The notes beneath the pieces were generated by a model. That model had not been told where the DNA came from. It saw only the letters and a program-made list of their open reading frames with translations, and did no database searches. DNA of 64,000 nt from Nonomuraea candida (GTDB taxonomy: Bacteria > Actinomycetota > Actinomycetes > Streptosporangiales > Streptosporangiaceae). Within the stretch, counting starts at the first letter, position 1. Each line of letters starts with the position of its first letter. The position numbers and the translations under genes were made by a program. Location: contig NZ_JOAG01000015.1 of the NCBI RefSeq assembly GCF_000725485.1, positions 124,001-188,000 on the forward strand. Direction: 5' to 3'. Of this stretch, positions 24,510-32,839 are shown piece after piece.

Positions 24510-24537
24510 CCAGTCGCGACTCTAAGTTGATCTTTAT
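24510..24537 (-). promoter_or_regulatory. shared cis-element, copy 2 (upstream of citrate synthase operon)
   Basis: On the minus strand reads ATAAAGATC-A-ACTTAGAG-TC-GCGACTGG, 25 of 28 identical to 15918-15945; weaker similarity extends a few bases upstream (ATC.C.AG.AAA). It lies between the citrate synthase operon and the divergent SARP gene, so it could also serve the regulator's own promoter. Confidence 0.7.
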
Positions 24538-24569
24538 ATTTGCTTGCGATGGGCGGTCTTTCTGGTTGT

Positions 24570-27500
24570 ATGGGACACGGCCTTCGCGTCCGTTTTCCGA
24601 ATAGCCCCCGGGGGGAGATTCTCCTGAAGCTCTTTCTGCTCGGGCCCGTGCACGCCAGCGTCGCGGATCGGCCGATCGATCTGGGCGTGCGCAAGCAGCG
24701 GTTCGTGCTGGCGCTGCTCGCCCTCGAAGTCAACAAGCAGGTGACCACCGAGCGGCTGGTGGAGCTGATCTGGCCGCGTGACCCGCCGGTCACCGCCCGG
24801 GGGATGATCCACACCTACATCAGCGGCCTGCGTGGCGCCATCGCGCGGGCGAACTGTTCCGGGGTCTCCGTGGAGCGCACGGTGGGCGCGTACCGGCTGT
24901 GCTGCGACCCCGACCACATCGACGTGCACCGCTTCCGCGCGCTGCTCACCGAGGCGAAGATCGCAGACGACGAGACCAAGGTGGAGCTGTTGCACAGGGC
25001 GCTGGCGCTGTGGCGCGGGCCCGCGCTGGCGGGAGCGGCCCCCGAGGACGTCAGGGAGACGGTGTGCAGGGGCCTCGACGAGGCCCGCCTGACCGCCGTC
25101 GAGGACCTGATCGCCGCCCAGCTCCGGCTGGGCCGCCACGAGGAGCTGCTGGAGAGGCTGCTGTCGCTGGCCGCCGAGCACCCCGGCAGGCCGCGCCTGA
25201 TCGGCGGGCTCATGCAGGCCCTGCACCGGGCCGGCCGTACCGCCGAGGCCCTGACGATCTACCAGCAGACGCGGCAGCACCTGGGCGACGAGCTGGGCCT
25301 GGACCCTCCCGCCGAGCTCCAGGAGCTGCATCTGAGCATCGTGCGCAACGATCCGGTGCGAGCGCCCGGCACCGCGCCGCGCCACGATCCGGCTCCCGCT
25401 CCGCGGCAGCTTCCCGCCGACCTGCCCGCCTTCGTGGGCCGCGCCGACGACCTAAAGTCCCTGCTCGCCCTCGCGGATGACGAACGGGCCGGATCCACCG
25501 TGGTGGTCGGGATGATCGACGGCATGGCGGGCATCGGCAAGACGGCGCTCGCGGTGCACGCCGCCCACCGGCTGGCCGACCGGTTCCCCGACGGTCAGCT
25601 CTTCGTGGACCTGCACGGTTTCACCCACGGAGTCACACCCGCCACGCCCGCCGATGCGCTGTACGGGCTGCTGTGCGCCCTCGACATCCCGCGGGAACGC
25701 ATACCGCGCCGGCTCGACGAGCGGGCGGCGCTGCTGCGCTCCACGCTGGCGGGCAGGCGGGTGCTGATCCTGCTGGACAACGCCCTCGGCGAGGCGCAGA
25801 TCCAGCCGCTGCTGCCCGGCTCTCCCGGCTGCCTCGTGCTGATCACCAGCAGGCACCGGCTGGACGGCCTCGACGACGCCCACCGGATCAGGCTCGAAGC
25901 GCTGCCGCGGAACGACGCGATCGCCATGTTCACCAGGATCGCCGGAGACGGACATCCGCACGCGCTGGTGGCCGAGCTGGTGGAGCTGTGCGGGCGGCTG
26001 CCGCTGGCCATCCGCGTCGCGGCGGCGCGGCTGCGGGCCAGGCCCGCCTGGACGCTGGCCCACCTGGTCGACCGGCTACGAGACCCCAACCGCCGGCTGG
26101 CCGAGCTGGAGGTGGGGCAGCGCAGCGTCACCTCGGCCATCGACCTGTCCTACCGGCAGCTCACCCCCGCCCAGCAGCGCTTGTTCCGGCTGCTCGGCCT
26201 GCACCCCGGGCCCGACGCGGACGCCTACTCCGCCGCCGCGCTCGCCGACACCACGCTCGACCAGGCCGACCGGCTGCTCGACGACCTGCTTGAGGCCGGC
26301 CTGGTCCACGAGCCGATGCCGGGCCGCTACCGAATCCACGACCTGCTGCGGGCCTACGCCGCCGCGGAGGAGTCGGGCTCGCAGCGGCAGTCCGCCCTGG
26401 GACGGCTCCTCGACTACTACACGCACACCGCGGCGAAGGCCATGAAGACCCTCTATCCCTTCGCGACGCCGCAGCGCCCCCGCGCCAAGAGGACGCCGGC
26501 GCCCGTGCCCTCCTTCCCGACGCCCTCGCACGCCAAGCGGTGGCTGAACACCGAGCTGGCGAATCTGCTGGCCACCGCCCGGCAGGAGCAGCCGGGCCAC
26601 GCCCCGCACCTGCCCGCGATCCTGCACCTTCACCTGCGCACCCGCGGCGCCCGCACCGAGCCGGTGCACACCCGCGTGCTGCAGATCGCCAAGCGCACAC
26701 GAGACGAGTACGCCCAGGCGGAGGCGCTGCTCAGCCTGGGCGAGCTGCACCTGAGAAGCGGCCGTTTCGCTCAGGCCGACGACCTGCTGTCGCAGGCGCT
26801 GGCCCTGGCGCAGGCGATCGGGCACGTCTCCTTCCAGACCGAGGCGCTGACGAGCCTGGGCGAGGCCCGGTTGCAGAGCGGCCTGCACCGGCAGGCCTAC
26901 GACTGCTACGAGCGCGCGCTGTCCATCGCCACCGAGACCGGCCACCTCGCGGAGCGGGCCGACGCCCTGGGCGGGCTCGGCCACGCGCACCTCCAGACGG
27001 GCCGCCTGGACGAGGCGGGCGACTGCCTCCACGACGCGCTGACCGCCTCCCGCGAGATCGGCCATCCCGCGGGGGAGCTGACGGCGCTGCTCGGGCTCGG
27101 CCGTCTCCACCTGCGCATGAGCAACAGGCGGCAGGCGAGCGAGCACTTCCAGGAATGCCTCGCGCTCTGCCGGCGCACCGCCAACACGATCTGCGAGGTG
27201 TACGCGCTGCTCGGGCTGGGCTACGTCGGCCGGCGAGAGGAGGGGGCCGAGCACTTCCGGCGCGCCCTGACGGCCGCCCGGCGCGCGGGAGACCGCGTGG
27301 GCGAGATGTGGGCGCTGATCGGGCTGGGCCACTGCCATCGCAGGGCGGCGCGGCACGACCGCGCCGAGGAGTGCTTCAGCCGCGCGCTCGCCCTCTCCGA
27401 CGAGCTCCGCCACCCCGCCGGGCGCTTCGAGGCCACCCATGGCCTCGGGTACGCCAGCATCGGGGCCGGGCGGTTCGAGCAGGCCGTGGCCTACCAGCAG

Positions 27501-27656
27501 GCCGCGCTCGACCAGCTCAAGGAGCTGGGTCACCGGCACGACGAGGCCCGGGTCCACCATGGGCTGGCCATGGCCTACCACGCGCTGGGGCGTACGGACC
27601 GCGCGTGGGAGCACCGGCGGCAGGCTTGGCGGATGGTCACCCCGTCGAAGGCGTGA
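24570..27656 (+). CDS. SARP-family regulator with NB-ARC and TPR domains (AfsR-like)
   Basis: Pathway-type activator of about 1028 aa. Domains: winged-helix SARP DNA-binding region (LFLLGPVHASVADRPIDLG... YISGLRGAI), bacterial transcriptional activation domain (about 100-250; DEARLTAVEDLIAAQLRLG, LDPPAELQEL), NB-ARC ATPase with P-loop GMAGIGKTAL near residue 317, VLILLDNA and LPLAIRVAAARL, then about eight TPR units to the C-terminus. Start uncertain: ATG 24570 lacks a clear SD, while GGGGGGAG at 24610-24617 precedes an in-frame CTG at 24624 that would start exactly at the conserved domain. Central position between the operons suggests it activates the phosphinate genes. No TTA codon was noticed. 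Confidence 0.9.
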   Translation: MGHGLRVRFPNSPRGEILLKLFLLGPVHASVADRPIDLGVRKQRFVLALLALEVNKQVTTERLVELIWPRDPPVTARGMIHTYISGLRGAIARANCSGVSVERTVGAYRLCCDPDHIDVHRFRALLTEAKIADDETKVELLHRALALWRGPALAGAAPEDVRETVCRGLDEARLTAVEDLIAAQLRLGRHEELLERLLSLAAEHPGRPRLIGGLMQALHRAGRTAEALTIYQQTRQHLGDELGLDPPAELQELHLSIVRNDPVRAPGTAPRHDPAPAPRQLPADLPAFVGRADDLKSLLALADDERAGSTVVVGMIDGMAGIGKTALAVHAAHRLADRFPDGQLFVDLHGFTHGVTPATPADALYGLLCALDIPRERIPRRLDERAALLRSTLAGRRVLILLDNALGEAQIQPLLPGSPGCLVLITSRHRLDGLDDAHRIRLEALPRNDAIAMFTRIAGDGHPHALVAELVELCGRLPLAIRVAAARLRARPAWTLAHLVDRLRDPNRRLAELEVGQRSVTSAIDLSYRQLTPAQQRLFRLLGLHPGPDADAYSAAALADTTLDQADRLLDDLLEAGLVHEPMPGRYRIHDLLRAYAAAEESGSQRQSALGRLLDYYTHTAAKAMKTLYPFATPQRPRAKRTPAPVPSFPTPSHAKRWLNTELANLLATARQEQPGHAPHLPAILHLHLRTRGARTEPVHTRVLQIAKRTRDEYAQAEALLSLGELHLRSGRFAQADDLLSQALALAQAIGHVSFQTEALTSLGEARLQSGLHRQAYDCYERALSIATETGHLAERADALGGLGHAHLQTGRLDEAGDCLHDALTASREIGHPAGELTALLGLGRLHLRMSNRRQASEHFQECLALCRRTANTICEVYALLGLGYVGRREEGAEHFRRALTAARRAGDRVGEMWALIGLGHCHRRAARHDRAEECFSRALALSDELRHPAGRFEATHGLGYASIGAGRFEQAVAYQQAALDQLKELGHRHDEARVHHGLAMAYHALGRTDRAWEHRRQAWRMVTPSKA

Positions 27657-27711
27657 CCGTCGGCAGGCCGCTCCGGCGGGTCCGGGCCGGCCCCGGCCGT
27701 CCCGGCCGTCC

Positions 27712-27744
27712 TGACCGGCACATGACCGGCACATGACCGGCACA
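27712..27744. repeat. 11-bp tandem repeat, three copies
   Basis: TGACCGGCACA occurs three times in succession in the spacer between the convergent SARP and phnE genes. No function evident. Confidence 0.85.
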
Positions 27745-27768
27745 AGCGGCGCCAGGGGCGCGGGCGGG

Positions 27769-28593
27769 TCAGGAGCCGATGCGGCGGCGCACGTACGCCG
27801 AGAGCTGGTCGACCGCGACCACGAGCACCAGGACGATCGCCAGGTGGGTGACCATCTCGTCGAACCGGAAGAGCTTGATCGACTGGTTGATCAGGAATCC
27901 GATGCCGCCCGCCCCCACCAGGCCGAGCACCAGCGACGAGCGCACGTTGACGTCGAAGCGGTAGAAGAGCAGCCCGACGAGCTGCGGGACGACGGCGGGC
28001 AGCACCGCGTGCGCGGCCGACTGCACCCCGGACGCCCCTCCCACCCGCAGGGCGTCACGCGGGCCGAGGTCGATCTCCTCCATCGCCTCGGCCCACAGCT
28101 TGCCCATGACGCCGGTGTTGTGGAAGATCAGCGCCAGCACGCCGGCGAACGGGCCCAGGCCCACGGCCGTGACGAAGACCAGCGCGAAGACGACGTCCGG
28201 CACGGAGCGCAGGAACGACAGCACCGACCGGGCCGTCTGGTAGGCCCAGTGGCCCGGCGAGGTGGTCCGGGCGGCCAGCACCGCGAGGACGAGCGCGAAG
28301 GGCACCGAGAACGTGGTGCCCAGCAGCCCGATGCCCAGCGTGACGAGCGCGGCCTGCAGGCCGGGCAGCAGCACCCCCTCCCACGACAGGTCGGGCGGCA
28401 GGGCCTGCGCGGCGAAGTCCGCCATGCCGCGCCAGCCCTGGACGAGGGCGGCCGGGGAGAACTCGGTGCCGTTCCAGGCGAGCACGTGCGCGATCACGAT
28501 GGCCACCGTGAGCCCGGCGGCGGTCGCGGTGACGGGCCGCCGGCGCGGCGGGACGAGGCGGGCCTCCGGCGGAAGCGTGCCCGTGGTGCTCAC
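27769..28593 (-). CDS. phnE: phosphonate ABC transporter permease PhnE
   Basis: Membrane permease of a phosphonate/phosphate-ester type importer, 274 aa, with about six hydrophobic helices. Family signature at the EAA loop: GKLWAEAMEEIDLGPRDALR (a classic PhnE motif), plus RSVPDVVFALVFV and YRFDVNVRSSLVLGLVGAGGIG. GTG start at 28593 is chosen from the GTGA overlap with the phnC stop and a CAGGAG SD; the open frame extends much further upstream but only as a phnC shadow. Last gene of the uptake operon. Substrate is inferred from family and neighbours. Confidence 0.93.
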   Translation of the reverse strand: MSTTGTLPPEARLVPPRRRPVTATAAGLTVAIVIAHVLAWNGTEFSPAALVQGWRGMADFAAQALPPDLSWEGVLLPGLQAALVTLGIGLLGTTFSVPFALVLAVLAARTTSPGHWAYQTARSVLSFLRSVPDVVFALVFVTAVGLGPFAGVLALIFHNTGVMGKLWAEAMEEIDLGPRDALRVGGASGVQSAAHAVLPAVVPQLVGLLFYRFDVNVRSSLVLGLVGAGGIGFLINQSIKLFRFDEMVTHLAIVLVLVVAVDQLSAYVRRRIGS

Positions 28594-29666
28594 TGCTGCT
28601 CCTGGTCGGGGTGGTGACGGCCGGAATGGTGATCGTCTGTCGTGGCCTGGCGGCCGGCGGCCTGGCGGTCGGGGGCGTACAGGGTGGCCAGGTCCGTCTC
28701 CGTGAGCGCCGTGGCCGGCAGGTCCAGTGCGGCACGGCCGTGCAGCAGGCCGGCCACGCGGTCGGCGTGCCGCCGGGCCAGGTCGGGCTGGTGCAGCACG
28801 GCGGCCACGGCCAGGCCCTGGTCGTGGGCGAGGTCGGCCAGGAGGGCGACCACCTGCTCGGCCGCGGCGGGGTCGAGGGCGGAGACCGGCTCGTCGGCGA
28901 GGATGATCTCCGCGCGCTGGCACAGGGCGCGGGCGATGGCCACCCGCTGGCGCTGCCCGCCCGACAGCCGCCCGGCCGGCTCGGCGGCCCGGTCGGCCAT
29001 CCCGACCCGGTCCAGGCAGGCCATGGCCTCCTCGCGCAGCTCGCGCGGGAAGAGGATCGGGGTGAGCGAGCGGTGCAGCGGCAGCCGTCCCAGGGCGCCG
29101 GCGCAGACGTTGTCCAGGGCGCTGCGGCGGTGGACGAGGTGGATCTGCTGGAAGATCATCGCCAGCCGCCTGCGCACCGCCGCGCCGGCCTCCTGGCCGC
29201 CCAGCCGGTCGCCGTGGACGAGGATCTCGCCCGCGTCGGGCGTCTCCAGGCCGACGACGCAGCGCAGCGCGGTGGACTTGCCGCTGCCGTTGGCGCCGAG
29301 CAGCGCGAGGAACTCGCCGGGGGCGAGGCTCAGGTCGAGGCCGTCCAGCACGGTCCTGCCGGAGAACGCCTTGCGCAGCCCGCGCACGGTGAGCGCGGGC
29401 CGGGCGGCGTCGCCCGGAACGGCGTGCCGCGCACCCTCGGCCGCCCGGCCCTGGGGCGGCGTGGGCGCGACCCTGGAGGCCCCGCCCTGGCGGGGCGTGG
29501 GTGCGGACCCGCCGCCCGCCGGCGGGGAGGTCATGGGCGCAGGCACGGACCCGCCGTCCCCCGCGGGGGAGGTCATGGGCACAGGCACGGACCCGCCGTC
29601 CCCCGCGGAGGAGGCCAGGGCCACGGGGGCGGGCCGGGTGCCCGCCGGTGGGGAGGTCATGGTCAC
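28590..29666 (-). CDS. phnC: phosphonate ABC transporter ATP-binding protein PhnC with long low-complexity N-terminus
   Basis: ATPase of the phosphonate importer, 358 aa. Walker A GANGSGKS, Q-loop IFQQIHLVHRRSALDNV (a PhnC signature), ABC signature LSGGQRQR, Walker [14 protein letters not shown], switch His in AAVLHQPDLA. Unusually, about 90 residues precede the ABC domain: Pro/Gly/Ser-rich repeats of the form MTSPPAGGGSVPAP encoded by a 42-bp tandem repeat, with extra in-frame Met codons. The GTG at 29666 forms the GTGA overlap with phnD; ATG 29660 is an alternative. A start inside the repeats cannot be excluded because the typical protein begins near the LTVRGLRKAF segment. Confidence 0.9.
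   Translation of the reverse strand: MTMTSPPAGTRPAPVALASSAGDGGSVPVPMTSPAGDGGSVPAPMTSPPAGGGSAPTPRQGGASRVAPTPPQGRAAEGARHAVPGDAARPALTVRGLRKAFSGRTVLDGLDLSLAPGEFLALLGANGSGKSTALRCVVGLETPDAGEILVHGDRLGGQEAGAAVRRRLAMIFQQIHLVHRRSALDNVCAGALGRLPLHRSLTPILFPRELREEAMACLDRVGMADRAAEPAGRLSGGQRQRVAIARALCQRAEIILADEPVSALDPAAAEQVVALLADLAHDQGLAVAAVLHQPDLARRHADRVAGLLHGRAALDLPATALTETDLATLYAPDRQAAGRQATTDDHHSGRHHPDQEQQ
29526..29609 (-). repeat. 42-bp tandem repeat in the 5' part of phnC
   Basis: Two nearly identical 42-bp units (29526-29567, 29568-29609) with degenerate copies on both sides; the unit is a multiple of three, so copy-number change would keep the phnC frame. Each unit encodes a MTSPAGDGGSVP-type block with a Met codon. 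Confidence 0.88.
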
Positions 29667-30577
29667 ACGTCCTTCTCGGTCAGGTTGAGCGCGGTGGCCA
29701 GGTCGAACAGGGGCTTGTAGGTCTCCTTGCCGACCGCGACGAGCGGCCCGGGCGGGTTCACGTCCAGGAACGCGCCCACCTTGGCCACGTCGGACGGCCC
29801 CAGCTTCAGCAGCGCCGAGGCGATCGCCTCGCGCAGGGCCGGATCGAGCTTGCCGGAGACGGTGATGGGGTCGTTCGGGATGGGGTCGGAGGTCCAGATC
29901 TGGCGGTATCCGGCGGGGTCGAAGCTGCCTTCGGCCTGGGCGGTGGCCAGTTGCTGGCTGTTGATCTCGGCCGCGTCCACCTTGCCGTTGGTCAGGGCGA
30001 GCAGCGCCTCGGGGTGCCCGCCCGCATAGTCGATCTTGACGCTGGTCTCGGCCACGCCCTGGGTCTTGAGCGCGTACCTGGGCAGGGCGTCGCCGGAGGT
30101 CGAGCCGGGGCTGGACAGGGCCAGGGACTTGCCCGCCAGGTCCTTGACGGACGTGATCGGCGAGTCCTTGGGCACCCAGATGCCGGCGGTGTAGGTGGTC
30201 AGGGCGCCCTTGGCGTCGGCGAAGGAGGCGACGGGCTGCGCGTCGGCCATGGTGCTGGCGAAGACGTAGCCGAGCGGGCCGAACTGCGCCATCTCCAGCT
30301 GGCCGTTGCGCATGGCGAGCACCTCGGCGGAGTAGTCCTCGACGATCTTCAGCTCGACCTTGCAGTCCAGCGTGCGCTGGAGGGCGGCGGCCAGGGTCTC
30401 GTAGGCGGGCTTGAGCTTGGCGGGGTCCTCGTACGGCTCGATGCCGAAGCGGATCCTGCCGTCGGGGCAGGTGACGCCGGTCTTGCCGGCGGCCGTCTCC
30501 GTCTCACCGCCGCCGCAACCGGTCAGCAGCAGAGCAGGCAGCACGGCCAGAGCGGCCAGGGCAGGTCGTGTGCGCAT
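29663..30577 (-). CDS. phnD: phosphonate-binding lipoprotein PhnD
   Basis: Substrate-binding protein of the importer, 304 aa. Start at 30577 follows a GAGGAG SD and gives a lipoprotein signal MRTRPALAALAV... with lipobox LLTGC (Cys21), so it should be tethered to the outer face of the membrane. PhnD-type features: IRFGIEPYEDPAKLKPAYETL, EMAQFGPLGYVFA, KDLAGKSLALSSPGSTSGDALPRYAL split over 160-190, GGHPEALLALTNGKVDAA, and WTSDPIPNDPI. The family binds phosphonates or phosphite. It ends with a GTGA overlap to phnC. Whether it recaptures the cluster's own product or imports external phosphonates is open. Confidence 0.93.
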   Translation of the reverse strand: MRTRPALAALAVLPALLLTGCGGGETETAAGKTGVTCPDGRIRFGIEPYEDPAKLKPAYETLAAALQRTLDCKVELKIVEDYSAEVLAMRNGQLEMAQFGPLGYVFASTMADAQPVASFADAKGALTTYTAGIWVPKDSPITSVKDLAGKSLALSSPGSTSGDALPRYALKTQGVAETSVKIDYAGGHPEALLALTNGKVDAAEINSQQLATAQAEGSFDPAGYRQIWTSDPIPNDPITVSGKLDPALREAIASALLKLGPSDVAKVGAFLDVNPPGPLVAVGKETYKPLFDLATALNLTEKDV

Positions 30578-30664
30578 GGGTTCTCCTCGAAAGTTCATGG
30601 GGTCGGCCCGGGGAGGCCGTGGAAAGGCCGGGCGGCAGCGATCAGGCCGCATGGCAGCGGCCGG

Positions 30665-30775
30665 GCCGGGCGCGACGGCCGGACCCGGAGGTGGCGGTCA
30701 GGCCGGGCGCGACGGCCGGACCCGGAGGTGGCGGTCAGGCCGGGCGCGACGGCCGGACCCGGAGGTGGCGGTCAG
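30665..30775. repeat. 37-bp tandem repeat, three copies
   Basis: Three identical 37-bp copies start at 30665, 30702 and 30739, in the spacer between the FAD oxidoreductase and phnD. The outermost copy contains the oxidoreductase stop codon (30772-30774). No spacers separate the copies, so this is not a CRISPR. Confidence 0.95.
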
Positions 30776-31905
30776 GCCGGGAGGCCGTCGAGGACCTCGG
30801 GGGCCAGGCCCAGAGCGGTGGTCATGCCGATGCCGGACGTGACGGACACGACCCGCACGCCGGGCATCGGGTCGGCGATCAGGAACGGGTCCGGGGCCGA
30901 GGCGTAGACGCCGCGCCACCGCTCCCGCACGGTCAGCCGCCCGGCGCCCAGCAGGCGGGCGGCCTCGGCCAGGACGTGCCGGTCGAGCTCGTCGTCGTCG
31001 AACGGCTCCGGCGTGACGGCGTAGGCGTGGGTGTCGCCGACGATGAGGTCGCCGTCCGGGCGCTGGGTGAACATGAGGTTCAGGCCGATGCCGGTCAGCT
31101 CCGGCCGTTCGCTCTCCAGGCGGGCCCGCAGGGCCGGCTGGGAGGGGCAGGCGCGGAAGCCGTCGTAGCGCAGCAGCGAGAATCCGGACAGCACGGCGGG
31201 GGCGACGGCCCGCCGGTGGGGGTCGGCGACGCGCAGCATGCGCAGCACGCAGCGGCGCAGCCCCGCGCGCTCGGCCAGGCCGGGGAAGTGGCGATCGACG
31301 TCGTGGCCGACAGCCATGATGACGTGGCCGGCCCGGATCGGACCCCGGCTGGTGGTCAGCAGGCCGGGCTCGACGACCTGGGCGGAGGTGGCCCAGTGGA
31401 AGCGCACGCCCTGCCCGGCCAGCCAGGCGGCGATGGCGTGCACGGCCGCGCGCGGATCGAGTCGCACGTCCAGCGGCAGCCAGGCGCCGCCCACCACCTC
31501 GGGGCCCACGGTCACCCGTTCGGCCACCCGGTCCCGGCCGAGCAGGACGGCCTGGCCGTCGCGGGCGGCGGCGAACTCCTCCAGCACCGCGTACTCGTCG
31601 TCGGCCCTGGCGACCACGACGGTGCCGCTCTCCTCGATCCAGAGCCCCGCCTCCTTGGCCAGGCGCAGCCAGGCGGTCCTGGCGGTCATGGCGTAGCGCA
31701 GGGCGTCGCCGTCCTGGGCGGTGAAGCAGCCGTGCCCGAAGTTGCGCACCGAGGCGCCGACGGCGTGCTCGTCCCGCTCGACCACCACGACGGACAACCC
31801 GCGGGCCACGGCCTCCACGGCGTGGGCCAGGCCCACGACTCCCGCTCCGACGATCACGAGATCGGCCGCGTCGAGAAACCGTTCCCGCGGCTGATGACTT
31901 GTCAT
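30772..31905 (-). CDS. FAD-dependent oxidoreductase of the phosphonate-associated TIGR03364 type
   Basis: DAO-like flavoprotein, 377 aa. FAD-binding motif VIVGAGVVGLAHA at about 17-29 and the second motif VVVERDEHAVGASVRNFGHG. C-terminal FAD contact is VVSVTSGIGMTTALGLA. Proteins of this type are found with PhnX-like hydrolases and Phn importers and are proposed to oxidise aminophosphonates to the corresponding aldehydes. Neighbours here fit exactly: phnDCE downstream on the same strand, and a GntR regulator plus phosphonatase-like hydrolase on the divergent side. An imperfect palindrome overlaps its start codon. The reaction is inferred from family context. Confidence 0.85.
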   Translation of the reverse strand: MTSHQPRERFLDAADLVIVGAGVVGLAHAVEAVARGLSVVVVERDEHAVGASVRNFGHGCFTAQDGDALRYAMTARTAWLRLAKEAGLWIEESGTVVVARADDEYAVLEEFAAARDGQAVLLGRDRVAERVTVGPEVVGGAWLPLDVRLDPRAAVHAIAAWLAGQGVRFHWATSAQVVEPGLLTTSRGPIRAGHVIMAVGHDVDRHFPGLAERAGLRRCVLRMLRVADPHRRAVAPAVLSGFSLLRYDGFRACPSQPALRARLESERPELTGIGLNLMFTQRPDGDLIVGDTHAYAVTPEPFDDDELDRHVLAEAARLLGAGRLTVRERWRGVYASAPDPFLIADPMPGVRVVSVTSGIGMTTALGLAPEVLDGLPA

Positions 31906-31911
31906 GATAAG
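31898..31911. promoter_or_regulatory. imperfect 14-bp palindrome at the oxidoreductase start
   Basis: CTTGTCATGATAAG is palindromic at 12 of 14 positions and overlaps the oxidoreductase start codon at 31903-31905. It is a candidate operator for the divergent GntR regulator. Confidence 0.4.
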
Positions 31912-32025
31912 TACGCTGCCGCGCCCGGACCGGTGCCGTCAATCCAGATCCCGATATGTCATCTTGCGTTTGCCTTCATGTCATTTATCCAGCTCACATA
32001 GGCATTTACGGATCGGGCGACTTCC

Positions 32026-32037
32026 CCGACATGTCGG
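32026..32037. promoter_or_regulatory. perfect 12-bp palindrome upstream of the GntR gene
   Basis: CCGACATGTCGG lies 22 bp before the gntR start codon. Perfect symmetry, size and place fit an autoregulatory GntR operator; the 14-bp palindrome at 31898 shares only the CATG-like centre, so they may bind different factors. Confidence 0.45.
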
Positions 32038-32059
32038 CGCTCCTGTATGGTCAAGTGCC

Positions 32060-32839
32060 ATGGACGCACCCCTCCACGAACGCGTCGCGTCAGACCTGCG
32101 CCGCCGGATCAGCTCGGGCGAGCTGCCGGTGGGCGCGCCCCTCCCCTCCGAGTCGCACCTGTGCGAGCAGTGGGGCATCTCGCGAGGCCCCATCCGCCAG
32201 GCGCTGGCCACGCTGCGCGCCGAGGGCCTGATCGGCGGCGGGCGCGGCAAGCCGCCGGTCGTGCGCAGCCAGAGCATGCCGCAGCCGTTCGAGACGTTCC
32301 TGTCGTTCTCGCGCTGGGTGGAGCTGATGGGCCGCACGCCCGGCCAGCGCACGCTGGAGATCGCCCGCCGCCCGGCCACCCCGGAGGCGTGCGACGCCCT
32401 CGGCCTGGAGGAGGGCGAGCCCGTCGTGCAGATGGTGCGGCTGCGGCTGCTGGACGACGTGCCGGCCATGGTCGAGCGCACCACGTTCGTGTGGCCGGTC
32501 GGGCGGCTGCTGTTCGACTTCGACTGCGACTCCGGCTCGGTCTTCGCCCACCTGAGCCGGTGCGGCGTGGACCTGAGCCGGGCCCGTCACGTCATCGACG
32601 CGATCGGCGCCGACGAGACCGACGCCGAGCTGCTGGGCGTCCCCCTCGGCGCGCCCCTGCTGCGCGAGCGCCGCCAGACCTCCTCCGCGGCCGGCGAGCC
32701 CGTCGAGTTCTCCGACGACCGCTACCGGCCCGACCTCGTCTCGTTCACCATCGACAACTCCCAGCAGACCCACCCGGCGCTGGTACGCAGCCCGGGCGGC
32801 CTGCTCCCCAACCTCGTTCCCCAAGGAGGGACATCGTGA
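32060..32839 (+). CDS. GntR-family regulator with UTRA ligand domain (PhnR/PhnF-like)
   Basis: Transcription factor, 259 aa. N-terminal winged helix-turn-helix: RVASDLRRRISSGELPVGAPLPSESHLCEQWGISRGPIRQALATL... GLI (about 6-75), then a UTRA effector-binding domain (about 95-240; GRTPGQRTLEI, EGEPVVQMVRLRLLDDVPAMVERT, ETDAELLGVPLGAPLLRERR). Start at 32060 chosen because the HTH begins right after it. It is divergent from the oxidoreductase-phnDCE operon and overlaps the HAD hydrolase gene by GTGA, so it probably controls phosphonate uptake and breakdown in response to a phosphonate ligand. Confidence 0.9.
   Translation: MDAPLHERVASDLRRRISSGELPVGAPLPSESHLCEQWGISRGPIRQALATLRAEGLIGGGRGKPPVVRSQSMPQPFETFLSFSRWVELMGRTPGQRTLEIARRPATPEACDALGLEEGEPVVQMVRLRLLDDVPAMVERTTFVWPVGRLLFDFDCDSGSVFAHLSRCGVDLSRARHVIDAIGADETDAELLGVPLGAPLLRERRQTSSAAGEPVEFSDDRYRPDLVSFTIDNSQQTHPALVRSPGGLLPNLVPQGGTS

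Noticed and set aside
30665..30775. CRISPR-like array
   Set aside because: The three 37-bp units are contiguous with no spacers and sit on a gene end; it is an ordinary tandem repeat, and no cas gene is present.
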